64,000 nucleotides of DNA from an uncultured Opitutaceae bacterium (lineage in GTDB: Bacteria > Verrucomicrobiota > Verrucomicrobiia > Opitutales > Opitutaceae): NCBI GenBank assembly GCA_903890485.1, contig CAITBM010000063.1, positions 79,056-143,055 on the forward strand, read 5' to 3'. Below are positions 32,548 to 42,031 of this stretch, piece after piece. The translations under genes and the position numbers were made by a program. Every line of letters starts with the position of its first letter. Within the stretch, counting starts at the first letter, position 1. Below the pieces are notes generated by a model. It saw only the letters and a program-made list of their open reading frames with translations. It ran no database searches and was not told the origin of the DNA.

Positions 32548-34623
32548 TTAGGTGAAAGGACGAAATTCGTCCTCACGGTTCTCGCGGGTGAGTCTGGAAA
32601 AATCCTTTTGGGGCAGGCCCTCGATGAAGAGTCGACCGTACGACTTCGCAAGGATGCGGCTGTCGAGTACCGTCACCAGACCCCGGTCCGACTGCGTTCG
32701 TATCAGGCGGCCGACGCCCTGCCTGAACTTTATAAGGGCCTCCGGAAGAGTAAGTTCATTGAACGGGTCGCCGCCGCGGTCGCGAATCAGCTCCGCCTTC
32801 GCCTCAGCGATCGGGTGTGTGGGAGGACTGAAGGGGAGGCGGGCGATCACAACCTGGGAGAGCGCGTCGCCGGGAACGTCGACCCCGGTCCAGAAACTGT
32901 CGGTGCCGAAGAGGACCGCCGTCCCAAGATCCCGCATCTGCTGGGCCAGCTCGGTGCGCGACACGCCGGCGCCCTGAATGAGGAATGGCCGAGATCGTGC
33001 CGCAAACCTGGGCCCGACGATCGCCGCCACGGCCTGCATGTCACGGTAGCTGGTGAAGAGGACAAGTGACCCGCCCCGGACGCGGTCGCAGCAAAAGCCG
33101 ACGTAGTCGGCCAGGGCGTCGATCGAGAGTCTGGTGTCCTGCGCCGAGGGCGGAGGGATGTCGGCGGCCACGTATACCCTCATGTTCCTCTCGAAGTCGA
33201 ACGGGGACTGGGCGATCTCCGTGCGCGAACTCGAGGCTCCTATGCTCGCGGCAAACGGTGCCATGTCCCCGGCCAATGCGAGGGTTGCGCTCGTGCACAC
33301 GACGCTGACACCGGCCCCGAAGAGGCAGCGCTCCAATTCCGGGGCCACGTCAACCGGGGCGCTCCGGAGCGTCACGATCGACTGCTTCCTGCCGGACTTT
33401 TCCGCCCAGTAGACATGGCCCTCGTTCGACAGGCCGAGCCATTCATCGACCCCGGCGCGGATTGCCCGCAAGCGCGCCCGCTGCTCGAGCAGTTCGTCGC
33501 GTTCGCGTCCCTCCTCCAGCTGGTCGGCGATCTTCGAAACCGAGCGCTCCAGGGAGGAAAGGGGCTCGCTCAGGAGCGCCTCGGCCGCCCCGGTTTCCCG
33601 GACTCGGACGATCGCGCGCTCCTTCAGGAGCGACCCCTCCAGGAAGCTGAAAAACTGCGCCGACGCGTCGAGCACGTCGGAGATCCTCTGGCGGAACTCC
33701 GCATCGCCGCGCTTCTTGAGGATGCCCCTGCGCGTCCTGGGGTTGAACAGGTGCTTCAGGGTCCGGTCGATGCCGATGGAGCTCAGGCCAAGGCCGAAAC
33801 TCTCCTCGGCGACCTCTGGGACGGTGTGGGCCTCGTCGAGCACGATGAAGTCCCCGGGGAAGAGGACCCCTGAGACGTCCGGGCCCGCTCCCTCCGCCCG
33901 GGCGCCCCCCGCGTTGATGAGCGAGAAGAGGAGGGCGTGGTTCACCACGATCACCTGGGCCGACCGGACCCGGGCCCGTGCCCTTTGGTAGAAGCAGCGC
34001 TCGCAGTCGCAGGAGCGACGCGAGCACGACGAGCTGTCGGCGTTGACGGCGTCCCAGACCTCGGGGTTGGGCGGCGGCACAAGGTCGTGCCTGAGTCCGG
34101 TCTCCGTCTTCTCCGACCACTCGGCGATGCGCTGGAGCTCGGCGTAACCCGAGTCGTCGAAGAGGCTCGCGCGCTCGGCGAGCGCGTGGGAAAGCCGCGA
34201 CGTGCACAGGTAGTTGGACTTGCCGACCAGCACGGTCGACTTGAAAGCCGCATAGCGGACGAGCTCGGGAGTGGAGGAGAAGAGCCTGCGACAGAGAGGG
34301 AGATCCTTCCCGTCAATCTGCTCCTGGAGGGAAATCGTGTGGGTCGAGACGATCATCTGCCGCCCGCAGTCCGTGGCGTGGATGATGCCGGGCACCAGGT
34401 AGGCGAGCGACTTGCCGATCCCGGTCCCCGCCTCGAAGAGGAGAGGCTGGTCGTCGTGGAAGGCGCTAGCGACGGCGTTGGCCATCCGCTCCTGGCCCGG
34501 CCGGTGCTCAAGCGAGAGGTTCTCTTGGAGCCATCCCGCCTCGGCGAAGCTCCGCAGGGAAAACTCGGGCGCCCGGCTCGGGGGAGGGGAGGCGGGGGCG
34601 TTGTCGTCGCGGATTCCGATCAT
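32548..34623 (-). CDS. DinG/XPD-family ATP-dependent helicase
   Basis: A 691-residue superfamily 2 helicase. Motif I is LFEAGTGIGKSLAYLVPG, the DEAH box is FIVLDEAHTVPEVAEE, and a four-cysteine cluster (CSRRSCDCERC, about residues 200-210) would hold the 4Fe-4S cluster. The C-terminal half has SLVLFTSYRDMQAV, FGTDSFWTGVDVPGD and QGVGRLIRTQSDRG. It probably repairs R-loops or damaged forks. The ATG at 34623 avoids overlap with the upstream transpeptidase gene. Confidence 0.93.
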   Translation of the reverse strand: MIGIRDDNAPASPPPSRAPEFSLRSFAEAGWLQENLSLEHRPGQERMANAVASAFHDDQPLLFEAGTGIGKSLAYLVPGIIHATDCGRQMIVSTHTISLQEQIDGKDLPLCRRLFSSTPELVRYAAFKSTVLVGKSNYLCTSRLSHALAERASLFDDSGYAELQRIAEWSEKTETGLRHDLVPPPNPEVWDAVNADSSSCSRRSCDCERCFYQRARARVRSAQVIVVNHALLFSLINAGGARAEGAGPDVSGVLFPGDFIVLDEAHTVPEVAEESFGLGLSSIGIDRTLKHLFNPRTRRGILKKRGDAEFRQRISDVLDASAQFFSFLEGSLLKERAIVRVRETGAAEALLSEPLSSLERSVSKIADQLEEGRERDELLEQRARLRAIRAGVDEWLGLSNEGHVYWAEKSGRKQSIVTLRSAPVDVAPELERCLFGAGVSVVCTSATLALAGDMAPFAASIGASSSRTEIAQSPFDFERNMRVYVAADIPPPSAQDTRLSIDALADYVGFCCDRVRGGSLVLFTSYRDMQAVAAIVGPRFAARSRPFLIQGAGVSRTELAQQMRDLGTAVLFGTDSFWTGVDVPGDALSQVVIARLPFSPPTHPIAEAKAELIRDRGGDPFNELTLPEALIKFRQGVGRLIRTQSDRGLVTVLDSRILAKSYGRLFIEGLPQKDFSRLTRENREDEFRPFT

Positions 34624-34684
34624 GGGCTGGCCTTGGATTGCGGCAAGGGGGAGCGAGGGGAAAGGGGCATGGTGGTCGCCGCCC

Positions 34685-35245
34685 CTAGTCCGCGATCCAC
34701 ACCAGGTCGCCGACCCGCACCAGGTCGTACAGTTCAACAATGTCCGCGTTCCTGAGGAGGATGCAGCCCGCGCTCATCGGCTCCCCGATCCGCTCCTCGC
34801 ACTGCGTCCCATGGATGTAGATGTAGCGGTCGTGGGTGTCGACCTTGCCTCCGAGGTTCACGCCGGGCTCAAGGCCCCGAAGCCAGAGGATGCGGCTCGT
34901 CACCAAGTTGCCCGAGTCGGGATAGCCCTCGGCGTACTCAATGAAATGCTTCCCGGTCGGCACTCGGCCCTTGAACACCATGCCGGGGGGTTGGCCGGCC
35001 CCGATCCGCTCCGCGATGACATGAAGGCCGCGCGGCGTGCCCAATGAATCGGCGACATTCGAGGGTGGTCTCTTGGAAGTCGATATAACGTAGGCTTTTA
35101 CAACGGCCCCATCGCGGACAAGCTGGAGCGTTGAGGCGCCGATCCTGACCACAAGAACCCGGTCTGCGTGCTTGATGCCAAGCGCAGAACGGGTTTTGTT
35201 GAACAACTCCCAAGACGAATCTATGGACAAGACGGCATGCTTCAC
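34685..35245 (-). CDS. L,D-transpeptidase (YkuD-type)
   Basis: A 186-residue YkuD-domain protein. The catalytic region reads YIYIHGTQCEERIGEPMSAG then CILLRNADIVELYD, with the conserved HGT and the S-x-GC-I-x-L-R-N motif; Cys at about 160 is the nucleophile. It has no obvious signal peptide in this frame. The ATG at 35245 overlaps the start region of the divergent asd gene, so a later start such as TTG near 35206 is possible. It would cross-link or anchor peptidoglycan. Confidence 0.8.
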   Translation of the reverse strand: MKHAVLSIDSSWELFNKTRSALGIKHADRVLVVRIGASTLQLVRDGAVVKAYVISTSKRPPSNVADSLGTPRGLHVIAERIGAGQPPGMVFKGRVPTGKHFIEYAEGYPDSGNLVTSRILWLRGLEPGVNLGGKVDTHDRYIYIHGTQCEERIGEPMSAGCILLRNADIVELYDLVRVGDLVWIAD

Positions 35246-36272
35246 GGTTGGAATCGTCGGCGCCTCAGGCGCCGTCGGTCAAGAGTTGCTGCGCCTTTTG
35301 GAGGAGCGCAACTTCCCTATTTCCACGCTTAGGCTTTTCGCCTCGGCGAGGTCCGCTGGAAAGACCGTCGAGTTCAAAGGCCGCCCTGTGGTGATCGAGG
35401 AGGCCCGGCCCGGCGTCTTCGCCGGGGTTGACGTCGCCTTCTTCGCCGCCGGCGGGAAGGTCACGCGGGCCCTGGCCCCCGATGCCGTCAAGGCCGGCTG
35501 CCTGGTGATCGACAAGAGCTCGGCGCTCAGGATGGATCCCGACGTTCCCCTGGTCATCCCGGAGATCAACCCCGAGGCACTGAGGAGCCACAAGGGCATC
35601 ATCGCGAACCCGAATTGCTCGACAGCGGTCGCGCTCATGGGCCTTTGGCCGCTTCACAAGCGCTTCGGACTGAAGCGTTACATCGCCTCGACCTACCAGT
35701 CCGTTTCCGGGGCCGGCGCCGAGGGCGTGCGTGAACTCGAGGCCCAGGTAACGGCGCACGCGAACAAGGCCCCGCTCCAGAAGAAGGTCTTCCCGTACCA
35801 GATTGCATTTAATCTGATCCCCCAGGTCGACACCTTCGGCCCGGATGGCTACACGGGCGAGGAGTCAAAGATGATGTTGGAGAGCCGCAAGATCATGGGG
35901 CTGCCGAACCTTCCCGTCTCGGCGACCTGCGTTCGGGTTCCGGTCGAGAGGGCCCATTCCATTTCCATCAACGCGGAGTTTGAGAAGCCCGTGACCGTGG
36001 CTGCGGCCCGCGAGGCGATCGCAGCTTTTCCGGGAGCCGCTCTTGTGGATGACACCGCAAAGGGCGTCTACCCGACTCCTCTTGATTTCAGCCGCGTGGT
36101 GAAGTGTGGCGTCGGGCGAATCCGCCTCGACACGGCGCTTCCCAATGGCCTGGCGTTCTGGGTCAGTGGCGACAACCTCTGGAAGGGTGCGGCCCTCAAC
36201 GCAGTGCAGGTGGCGGAACTGATGGTTCGGGACGGGCTCTTGAGGCCCAAGTCGGCTCTCGCGGCCGTCTGA
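35223..36272 (+). CDS. asd: Aspartate-semialdehyde dehydrogenase
   Basis: A 349-residue enzyme of the lysine, methionine and threonine pathways. NADP-binding loop VGIVGASGAVGQELLRLLEE, catalytic cysteine in IIANPNCSTAVALM (about Cys131), conserved STYQSVSGAG and the C-terminal GDNLWKGAALNAVQ motif. The ATG at 35223 gives MDKTACFTVGIVG; the frame upstream is not conserved. It is followed by tRNA-Val eight bases after the stop. Confidence 0.96.
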   Translation: MDKTACFTVGIVGASGAVGQELLRLLEERNFPISTLRLFASARSAGKTVEFKGRPVVIEEARPGVFAGVDVAFFAAGGKVTRALAPDAVKAGCLVIDKSSALRMDPDVPLVIPEINPEALRSHKGIIANPNCSTAVALMGLWPLHKRFGLKRYIASTYQSVSGAGAEGVRELEAQVTAHANKAPLQKKVFPYQIAFNLIPQVDTFGPDGYTGEESKMMLESRKIMGLPNLPVSATCVRVPVERAHSISINAEFEKPVTVAAAREAIAAFPGAALVDDTAKGVYPTPLDFSRVVKCGVGRIRLDTALPNGLAFWVSGDNLWKGAALNAVQVAELMVRDGLLRPKSALAAV

Positions 36273-36279
36273 TAGGTAC

Positions 36280-36356
36280 GGACGCCTAGCTCAGTTGGTT
36301 AGAGCACCTCGTTTACACCGAGGGGGTCAGGGGTTCGAGTCCCTTGGCGTCCACCA
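36280..36356 (+). tRNA. tRNA-Val (anticodon TAC)
   Basis: A 77-base cloverleaf with the encoded CCA at its end. Acceptor arms GGACGCC and GGCGTCC pair fully; D arm GCTC/GAGC; anticodon stem CCTCG/CGAGG with loop TTTACAC (anticodon TAC); T arm AGGGG-TTCGAGT-CCCTT. A short palindrome TCCGATTGAATCGGA (36358-36372) follows directly. Confidence 0.97.
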
Positions 36357-36594
36357 GTCCGATTGAATCGGATCCCGATGCGCTGAAGTGCGTGAAGCGT
36401 CCCGAGTCGCCTGATCCGTTTCATGGGTGTCACTCGTTCGCCTTCATTATTCCCAAGGGAATAGCAGCCACGAGTTAGTAGGCGTTCACCCCATTTGCCC
36501 CGGGCCTGGCCTTCGATACGATCGCTCCTAGGGATGATGCAATGAATCCCCTCGGTGCCAAACTGCTTCAATACGACGTTTATCGCTTATCACC

Positions 36595-37077
36595 ATGCCA
36601 ATGATGATCCAAGCCTCCCCGACGGCATACAGTTACTTCCGAGCGCCAACGGGCGACGCAGCACTCGCGAACAGGGATTATCGCGGAGCTAGTTCAAAGC
36701 GGATTTTAGTTGCGGACGACGACGCGTCTATCCGCGGCTGCATTGCAATTGTGCTCACTCGAAAGGGCTTCGATGTTGAGACGGCTAAGGATGGCGAAGA
36801 GGCATGGACAGCCATCTGCAAAACAGAATTCGATTTGGTCATAACCGACCACGAGATGCCCCATTTGACCGGTCTTAACCTCATCCGAAAAGTTCGGAAC
36901 GCTTCAATGGACGCGCCCTTCATCCTCATCTCGGCCTCCCTGCCCGGACCCGAATCAATGTTGGTGTCTTTGATCCAGCCGGGAGCTGTTCTGGCGAAAC
37001 CTTTCGCGTTCGGATCACTGATAAAAGTTGTATTTTCGCTTTTGAGACAGGACCCGCCCGAGAGGGCTCTCACTTAG
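36595..37077 (+). CDS. Single-domain response regulator
   Basis: A 160-residue receiver-domain protein. After 34 non-conserved residues comes KRILVADDDASIRGCIAI, then LVITDHEMPHLTGLNLIRKV with the phosphorylated aspartate, ILISASLPG and GAVLAKPFAFGSLI. No output domain. Its base composition is less GC-rich than the flanking genes and it stands alone between tRNA-Val and an IS element, so recent arrival is possible. The region 36373-36594 before it shows no gene. Confidence 0.85.
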   Translation: MPMMIQASPTAYSYFRAPTGDAALANRDYRGASSKRILVADDDASIRGCIAIVLTRKGFDVETAKDGEEAWTAICKTEFDLVITDHEMPHLTGLNLIRKVRNASMDAPFILISASLPGPESMLVSLIQPGAVLAKPFAFGSLIKVVFSLLRQDPPERALT

Positions 37078-37221
37078 CAGCAGATTTTATCCAGGTAGAT
37101 TGGCGTTGAACATGGGCGCTTTACGGCGCGTTTCCAATCAGGCCAAAGCAAGCCTTGTGACCTGACGTAGCAGAACTGAGCCATTGCGAATGAGGGTCTG
37201 GGCTCCAAGAAAGGAACCCAG

Positions 37222-37491
37222 ATGCCAAAAGGAAAGAAGCATACGCCGGAGCAGATCGTAGCGATCCTGCGCCGGATCGACGGCGGAGAGTCGGCGCAGG
37301 CCGTGTCCCGCGAAGTGAACATCAGTGAAGCGACGCTCCACCGCTGGAAACAGCAATACGGAGCGATGGAGATCGACGAGCTGAAGGAGTTAAAGGCCCT
37401 GAGGGACGAGAACGCCCGCTTGAAGCGGATCGTCGCCGACCAGGTCCTGAACATCCAGGTGCTGAAAGAGGTGAACTCAAAAAAATGGTAA
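37222..37491 (+). CDS. IS3-family transposase OrfA
   Basis: An 89-residue protein with an N-terminal helix-turn-helix ([33 protein letters not shown]) and a C-terminal leucine zipper ([20 protein letters not shown]). It binds the terminal repeats. Its 3' end overlaps orfB by 7 bases, an ATGGTAA junction, where the second frame begins. Confidence 0.95.
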   Translation: MPKGKKHTPEQIVAILRRIDGGESAQAVSREVNISEATLHRWKQQYGAMEIDELKELKALRDENARLKRIVADQVLNIQVLKEVNSKKW

Positions 37492-38405
37492 GCTCGTCGC
37501 AGAAGCGCCACGCCGCCCAGGGCGTGGTAGCGGCGGGCATGTGTTCACAGCGTCAGGCGTGCCGTTATCTTGGGTTGGCGCGCTCCAGTTGGGCCTACGT
37601 GTCGCGGCCGCCGAAGCCGAGGACGGTGCAGATCGGGGAGGCGATAGCCGCGCTGGCGGTGCGCCATCCCCGGTTCGGCTACCGACGCGTGCATGAGATG
37701 CTGCGCCGTCAGGGACTGTGCTGCAACCTGCGCACGGTGCAGCGAATGCGCCGTGACCAGGGGCTCGGCATCACCGGGCCGGCACGGCGTCCCAAAGTGC
37801 CTCTACGGCCCGATGCGAAGGTGAAAGCGACCGCGGTCAATGACGTCTGGTGCGTCGACGTGGTCTTCGACACCACCCAGGGCGGCAACACGGTGAAGTT
37901 CCTGACGATCATCGACGAGTACAGTCACTACTGCCTGGGCATCACCGCCAGCCGCCGTATGGGCGCTCGCGAGGTCGTTGCGGCGCTCGCCGCCCTGATG
38001 GCGCTTCACGGAGCGCCCAAACACCTGCGCTGCGACAACGGAGCGGAGTTTATCGCCCGGCTCCTCCAGGAATGGCTGGCCCTGGCGGGCGTTGCGACTC
38101 GCTTCATCGAACCCGGCAGCCCGTGGCAGAACGGGATCAATGAGAGCTTCAACGGCCGCTTCCGCGACGAATGTCTCAACCGCGAGCTCCTCGCGAACCT
38201 GCTCGAGGCGCAGAGCGTGGTGGACACCTTCCGTGACGAATACAACGAGATCCGTCCCCACAGCACGATCGCTTACAGGACGCCCAGCGAATACCGCGCA
38301 GAACTCTTGAACCAAGCTCCAGGCTCCGGTCAGGCCCGCCAAGCCGGGCCTTCCCTCCGCCTGGAGCTTGCCCTCGTCCCCACCACCAACCACAACCTGA
38401 ACTGA
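37485..38405 (+). CDS. IS3-family transposase OrfB (integrase catalytic domain)
   Basis: A 306-residue DDE transposase. An HTH_21-type region ([17 protein letters not shown]) precedes the rve catalytic core: first Asp in [10 protein letters not shown], second in [15 protein letters not shown], Glu in [19 protein letters not shown]. It ends in the usual [14 protein letters not shown] segment. The frame is unbroken, so the element is presumably active. Confidence 0.95.
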   Translation: MVSSSQKRHAAQGVVAAGMCSQRQACRYLGLARSSWAYVSRPPKPRTVQIGEAIAALAVRHPRFGYRRVHEMLRRQGLCCNLRTVQRMRRDQGLGITGPARRPKVPLRPDAKVKATAVNDVWCVDVVFDTTQGGNTVKFLTIIDEYSHYCLGITASRRMGAREVVAALAALMALHGAPKHLRCDNGAEFIARLLQEWLALAGVATRFIEPGSPWQNGINESFNGRFRDECLNRELLANLLEAQSVVDTFRDEYNEIRPHSTIAYRTPSEYRAELLNQAPGSGQARQAGPSLRLELALVPTTNHNLN

Positions 38406-38677
38406 GATCAACAACCCGCCCAGACTCTCACTCCGGGTGGCTCAACAAATGCGGTCCGGTCACTTGGCCCAAGAGAGGTAAAGGGCAGCGCACACAAATC
38501 CGAGCCTTGTCAAATGAAGGGAGCGCCCAAGATGACGTGCCGACAGGCGGCCTCACTATGGCGACTCCCCAAACCTAGCGCCTCTCGGCAATCGAGCGGG
38601 TCCGTGTCTGCCGGGGTCCTGGACAGCCGACCGAGTGACGTTGTTTCTCTACGGGCTAGGTGCGGTCAAGGGCCGAA

Positions 38678-38926
38678 TCAAGTGACTCCCTTGGCGGCAA
38701 GCAGGGCGGCGAGCTCGGCCTGGTCCACCTCGCCTTTGATTGTATTGAGGTGACTGAGCACAAGCATCCGGTCGCCGGGCCCGCAGGTGGAAATCTCGAT
38801 CATCCAGTCCTCCGTTGTTTGCGCCGAGCCGATGACCTCATCGCTCCATGCGATTACCTCCGAGGCCTCAACGAAGCCCTTGGTGATCCCCTGGATGAAA
38901 TACTCCGCTTTCGTCCGATAATTCAT
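38678..38926 (-). CDS. Hypothetical protein
   Basis: An 82-residue soluble protein starting MNYRTKAEYFIQGI. It contains WSDEVIGSAQTTEDWMIEIS and ends LAALLAAKGVT. Composition and a clean frame suggest a real gene, but I do not recognise a family. The neighbouring 215 bases to the left (after the IS) and 268 bases to the right show no gene. Confidence 0.5.
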   Translation of the reverse strand: MNYRTKAEYFIQGITKGFVEASEVIAWSDEVIGSAQTTEDWMIEISTCGPGDRMLVLSHLNTIKGEVDQAELAALLAAKGVT

Positions 38927-39194
38927 GTCCCAAACACTCCACATGCTGCCGGACAAGCCAAGCGTGAAAGCCTCAATCTCCGGGGTTCTCCTTGGGCACC
39001 CGGCCTGCTTTTGAGGCAGCGTGCATGTTGCTCTCGGAGCCCGCGCGCTTCCTGGTCGTTCGGGAAGGGCACAAAGCTCATTTTGATCGTGTGCCTCATA
39101 GGCGCCTTGGGACATTAAGGGTTGATCGATTGCGGAAACCGCGGATTGATGACCGGCAAGCAACCGGGCTTTCCGGAAACCCAAGTCCAAACCC

Positions 39195-40160
39195 TTGACT
39201 CGCCCTCTACTCCGACGCCTGGCGCTTTGCACCCAGCTCGCGCTTTCATTGTCAGCTCTGGGTGGTGAGTTTCCGTGGTGGGCGTACCCCGTGAACCCTC
39301 CGGAGGAGACGCCAAGGCCGGTGCAAACCGGGCCAATCCTTGTTCCCGATAGCCAGGTTTCCTTCAGTGCCGGGCAGCTGTCGATCAACGCGCCATCCGT
39401 GCCGGACTGGCATCCCTCTGAGCATCCGGCGATGCCGGACGCTGTCGGAAAGGGGCGGCCCCCCCAGGTCTATGCCTGCGCCTACTGCCATCTCCCCAAC
39501 GGCGCGGGTCGACCGGAGAACACGAGTATTGCGGGACTATCGGCCGCCTACATCCGCGAGCAGATGGCTGCGTTCAAGAACGGCGACCGGCCCGGATCAC
39601 AGCCCAAGCGCGGCCCCCAGAATTCCATGATAGCCTTGGCCAAGGCGTGCTCGGCGTCCGACATCGATGAGGCGGCTCGTTATTTCTCGGCGCTCAGACC
39701 GACTTCATTTGTCCGCGTGGTGGAAAGCGAGGCGGTTCCCCGGTTTCAGGTCGCCGGCTGGACGCTCACACCCGTCGCCGGCGGGGGCAGCGAGCCCCTG
39801 GGGAATCGGGTCGTCGAGATGCCGCTCGACTTCGCGCGGTTCGAGCACCGCGACTCCCGGACGCGCTACATCGCCTATGTTCCCCGGGGCAGCATCGCCC
39901 TGGGTGCAGAACTCGCGGCTACCGGCGCCCACGGGCGAAGTGTCGCCTGTGCCACCTGCCACGGCGTGCGGTTTGAAGGGATGGTGGACGTGCCGCGGCT
40001 TGCGGGGCGATCCCCGAGCTACCTGATCCGGCAACTCCACGACTTGCGCGGTGGAACCCGCCACGGGGGTTCGGCGGATCTCATGAAGCCCGTGGTTGCG
40101 AACCTGACCGACGGGGACATTGTGGCGCTGGCGGCGTACCTTGCCAGCTGCGCGCCCTAA
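39195..40160 (+). CDS. Dihaem cytochrome c, periplasmic
   Basis: A 321-residue exported protein with a signal sequence (LALCTQLALSLSALGGEF) and two haem-binding CxxCH motifs: CAYCH (about residue 94) and CATCH (about residue 252). Distal ligands may be the Met in NSMIALAKA and in DLMKPVVANL. This is the layout of a tandem class I cytochrome c of the c4 type, an electron carrier. The start codon is TTG at 39195, since no ATG gives the signal peptide. The neighbouring genes do not reveal its redox partner. Confidence 0.85.
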   Translation: MTRPLLRRLALCTQLALSLSALGGEFPWWAYPVNPPEETPRPVQTGPILVPDSQVSFSAGQLSINAPSVPDWHPSEHPAMPDAVGKGRPPQVYACAYCHLPNGAGRPENTSIAGLSAAYIREQMAAFKNGDRPGSQPKRGPQNSMIALAKACSASDIDEAARYFSALRPTSFVRVVESEAVPRFQVAGWTLTPVAGGGSEPLGNRVVEMPLDFARFEHRDSRTRYIAYVPRGSIALGAELAATGAHGRSVACATCHGVRFEGMVDVPRLAGRSPSYLIRQLHDLRGGTRHGGSADLMKPVVANLTDGDIVALAAYLASCAP

Positions 40161-40192
40161 GCCCCAATGCCGCCGGCTTCCCCATTCTCCCC

Positions 40193-41479
40193 ATGAAATC
40201 CCCAATGACGTTTCTTTTGCGGCCCGTGTTCGCCTCCCTGGGCCTTGCGGCGGTGTTTGGCGCGGGCTTGACCTTAGCGCGTGCGGAAGGCTCCTCCCCG
40301 GCCTTTGCTCTTCATGACGGGGACCGCGTAGTGTTCTACGGGGACAGCATCACGCAGGACGGGGGATACGCGGCGTTTGTCGAGGAGTACTGCCGGAGCC
40401 GGTTTCCCGCCCTCGACTTCCGGTTTTACTACTCGGGCGTCGGCGGCGATACGGTGCAGGGTGGGGGCGGTGGCGAGATTGGGCTGCGGCTTGAGCGGGA
40501 TGTCTTCCGGCACAAGCCGACGGTCGTGACGATCATGCTCGGGATGAACGATGGCCACTATCGGAAGCTCGAGCCGGCCACGCTCGCCGCGTTCACCGAG
40601 GGCTACCGGTCTATTGTCGTGAAGATTAGGCAGGCCTTCCCCACGGCGAGGATCTACCTGATCCGCTCGTCTCCCTTTGACGATGTCGCCCGCCGCCCCG
40701 ACTTTGACCCGGGCTACATGGACGTGCTTCGGCAGATGGGCGACTCCGTAGCGGCGATCGCAAAGGAACAGCAGGCCCAGGTGGTCGATTTTGGTACGGT
40801 TGTCGCCGACGCCCTGGCGCGCGCGGTGAAAAACGATCCCAACCGGGCGCTCCACCTTCTCCCCGACCGCGTCCATCCGAGCGGGGCCGGCCACCTTGTG
40901 ATGGGAGCGGCCCTCGCCCGCGCGCTTGGTGCGCCGCCTCTGGTCTGCCGTGTCGAGATCGACGCGAAGGAGGCAAAGGTGTCCGTCCAGGAGAACGCGA
41001 GCGTGAGCGCGCTCAAGGTCGAGAACGGAGTTGTTACCTGGAGCGAGAAGGATGGGTCGCTGCCCTTGCCGCTGAATTTCGAGGAAGCCAACGTGCAACT
41101 TGCCCAGATCGCGGGCGCGGACCTCGGGGGCCTGGACGACGAGCCGCTGGTTGTCCGCGGCCTAGCCCCGGGCCGCTATGAGGTCCGGATCGACGGCCAG
41201 GCCATCGGGCCGTTTTCGCAGTCGGCGCTTGCCGAGGGCATCAACCTTGCGCTCTACAATACCCCGATGCGTTGGCAGGCTTACCAGGTGACGTGGGCAT
41301 CGGAGAGCGGGCGCGAGATGCAGCGGTTGGAGCGGCAGATTCGCTACCGCGCCAACGGCGATGCGGGTGCCCTGGCCGCTTCTGACTTCCTATTGGGCCG
41401 GGAGGAGGCCGATCAGGCGACCCGGTCCAAGGCAGCGGTCCCCCTTGAGCGCCACTTCAGCGTGACGCGGGTTCCCTAG
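40193..41479 (+). CDS. Secreted SGNH/GDSL hydrolase
   Basis: A 428-residue exported protein (signal segment LLRPVFASLGLAAVFGAGLT). SGNH blocks are clear: Ser in VVFYGDSITQDGGY, Gly in GVGGDTVQGGG, Asn in MLGMNDGHY, and Asp/His in LLPDRVHPSGAGH. The catalytic part covers about residues 35-240; the remaining 190 residues form a beta-rich tail. It is likely an acetyl- or other ester-hydrolase acting on glycans. Starts 32 bases after the cytochrome gene. Confidence 0.9.
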   Translation: MKSPMTFLLRPVFASLGLAAVFGAGLTLARAEGSSPAFALHDGDRVVFYGDSITQDGGYAAFVEEYCRSRFPALDFRFYYSGVGGDTVQGGGGGEIGLRLERDVFRHKPTVVTIMLGMNDGHYRKLEPATLAAFTEGYRSIVVKIRQAFPTARIYLIRSSPFDDVARRPDFDPGYMDVLRQMGDSVAAIAKEQQAQVVDFGTVVADALARAVKNDPNRALHLLPDRVHPSGAGHLVMGAALARALGAPPLVCRVEIDAKEAKVSVQENASVSALKVENGVVTWSEKDGSLPLPLNFEEANVQLAQIAGADLGGLDDEPLVVRGLAPGRYEVRIDGQAIGPFSQSALAEGINLALYNTPMRWQAYQVTWASESGREMQRLERQIRYRANGDAGALAASDFLLGREEADQATRSKAAVPLERHFSVTRVP

Positions 41480-41503
41480 CTAGAGCTGATCAACGAGTTT
41501 TTC

Positions 41504-41704
41504 CTAGAAATGCACGACGCCCTTCAGGGCGTAGGCAATTCCCGCGAGTACGAGCGCGCCCACATAAACATAGGGCATAGGAATCCGGGTTTCCTTGGCG
41601 CCCGCATAGTGGATGGAGGTCTCCGCAATTTCTTTGCGGGCCGCGCCAGATTGGATGGGCGAGGGGGCCTTTAGATCCGAATACGAGGGATTGGTGGTAT
41701 GCAT
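41504..41704 (-). CDS. Hypothetical small membrane protein
   Basis: A 66-residue protein with a charged N-terminal half (AARKEIAETSIHYAGAKETR) and one C-terminal membrane helix (MPYVYVGALVLAGIAYALKG). The frame is clean and the layout is that of tail-anchored small proteins. No family is recognised. It is divergent from the leader region of the MFS gene, and the 150 bases between may hold both promoters. Confidence 0.5.
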   Translation of the reverse strand: MHTTNPSYSDLKAPSPIQSGAARKEIAETSIHYAGAKETRIPMPYVYVGALVLAGIAYALKGVVHF

Positions 41705-41853
41705 GTTTGTGTGCTGTTCAATTAGAACAACCAGACACTATATCGTCACATCGGCCCATTTCCCTATGCATTTGATGCTTTTCGCTCATCGCATCTTGCA
41801 ATGGCTCGGCGCTTGACCGGCCCGGGACGATCGTTCATCTGCATAGAGTCCCG

Positions 41854-41949
41854 ATGAAACTTAACCGCGCACACCACGCCAACTGGCGAGCCCTGCTCTC
41901 GGAGCACGGCATTCGCATGGGCGTCACTGTGCCCTCCCATAACACGTAA
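41854..41949 (+). CDS. Candidate 31-codon leader peptide of the MFS gene
   Basis: A short frame reading MKLNRAHHANWRALLSEHGI then RMGVTVPSHNT. Its ribosome-binding site is weak (GAG only). It matters because codons 13-15 contain CCCTGCTC, a sequence that can pair with RNA segments controlling the terminator hairpin before the next gene. A candidate promoter is TTCAAT-16-TATATC (41717-41744). I cannot show that the peptide is made. Confidence 0.35.
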   Translation: MKLNRAHHANWRALLSEHGIRMGVTVPSHNT

Positions 41950-41991
41950 CCGGCGAGCAGAAACCGAGACAAGACTAGCAACCCTTTTCCC

Positions 41992-42027
41992 AACCCTGCT
42001 CAGCCGATCGGCGAGCAGGGTTTTTGA
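41992..42027 (+). terminator. Strong hairpin with T-run just before the MFS start codon (possible attenuator)
   Basis: AACCCTGCTCAGCCG (41992-42006) pairs with CGGCGAGCAGGGTT (42009-42022) over 14 base pairs with one bulged A, followed by TTTTTGATTTT. The ATG of the MFS gene is at 42032, so the hairpin also hides the only AGGG Shine-Dalgarno-like sequence. A second copy of the right arm, CGGCGAGCAG at 41951-41960, can pair with the left arm as an antiterminator. Confidence 0.75.
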
Positions 42028-42031
42028 TTTT

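Larger units (their letters stand above)
37158..38462 (+). mobile_element. Complete IS3-family insertion sequence (IS407-like group)
   Basis: A 1305-base element with imperfect terminal inverted repeats: left 37158-37203 begins TGACCTGACG and right 38462-38418 begins TGACCGGACC, both converging on GTCTGGGC. It is flanked by an identical 4-base target duplication CTTG at 37154-37157 and 38463-38466. Two overlapping transposase frames are intact. Four-base duplications are usual for the IS407 group. The intact structure points to a recent insertion. No gene appears to have been split. Confidence 0.95.

Noticed and set aside
36299..36571. Minus-strand frame ending in GTRTPDPLGVNEVL
   Set aside because: It reads antisense through tRNA-Val; this tail is a common tRNA artefact.
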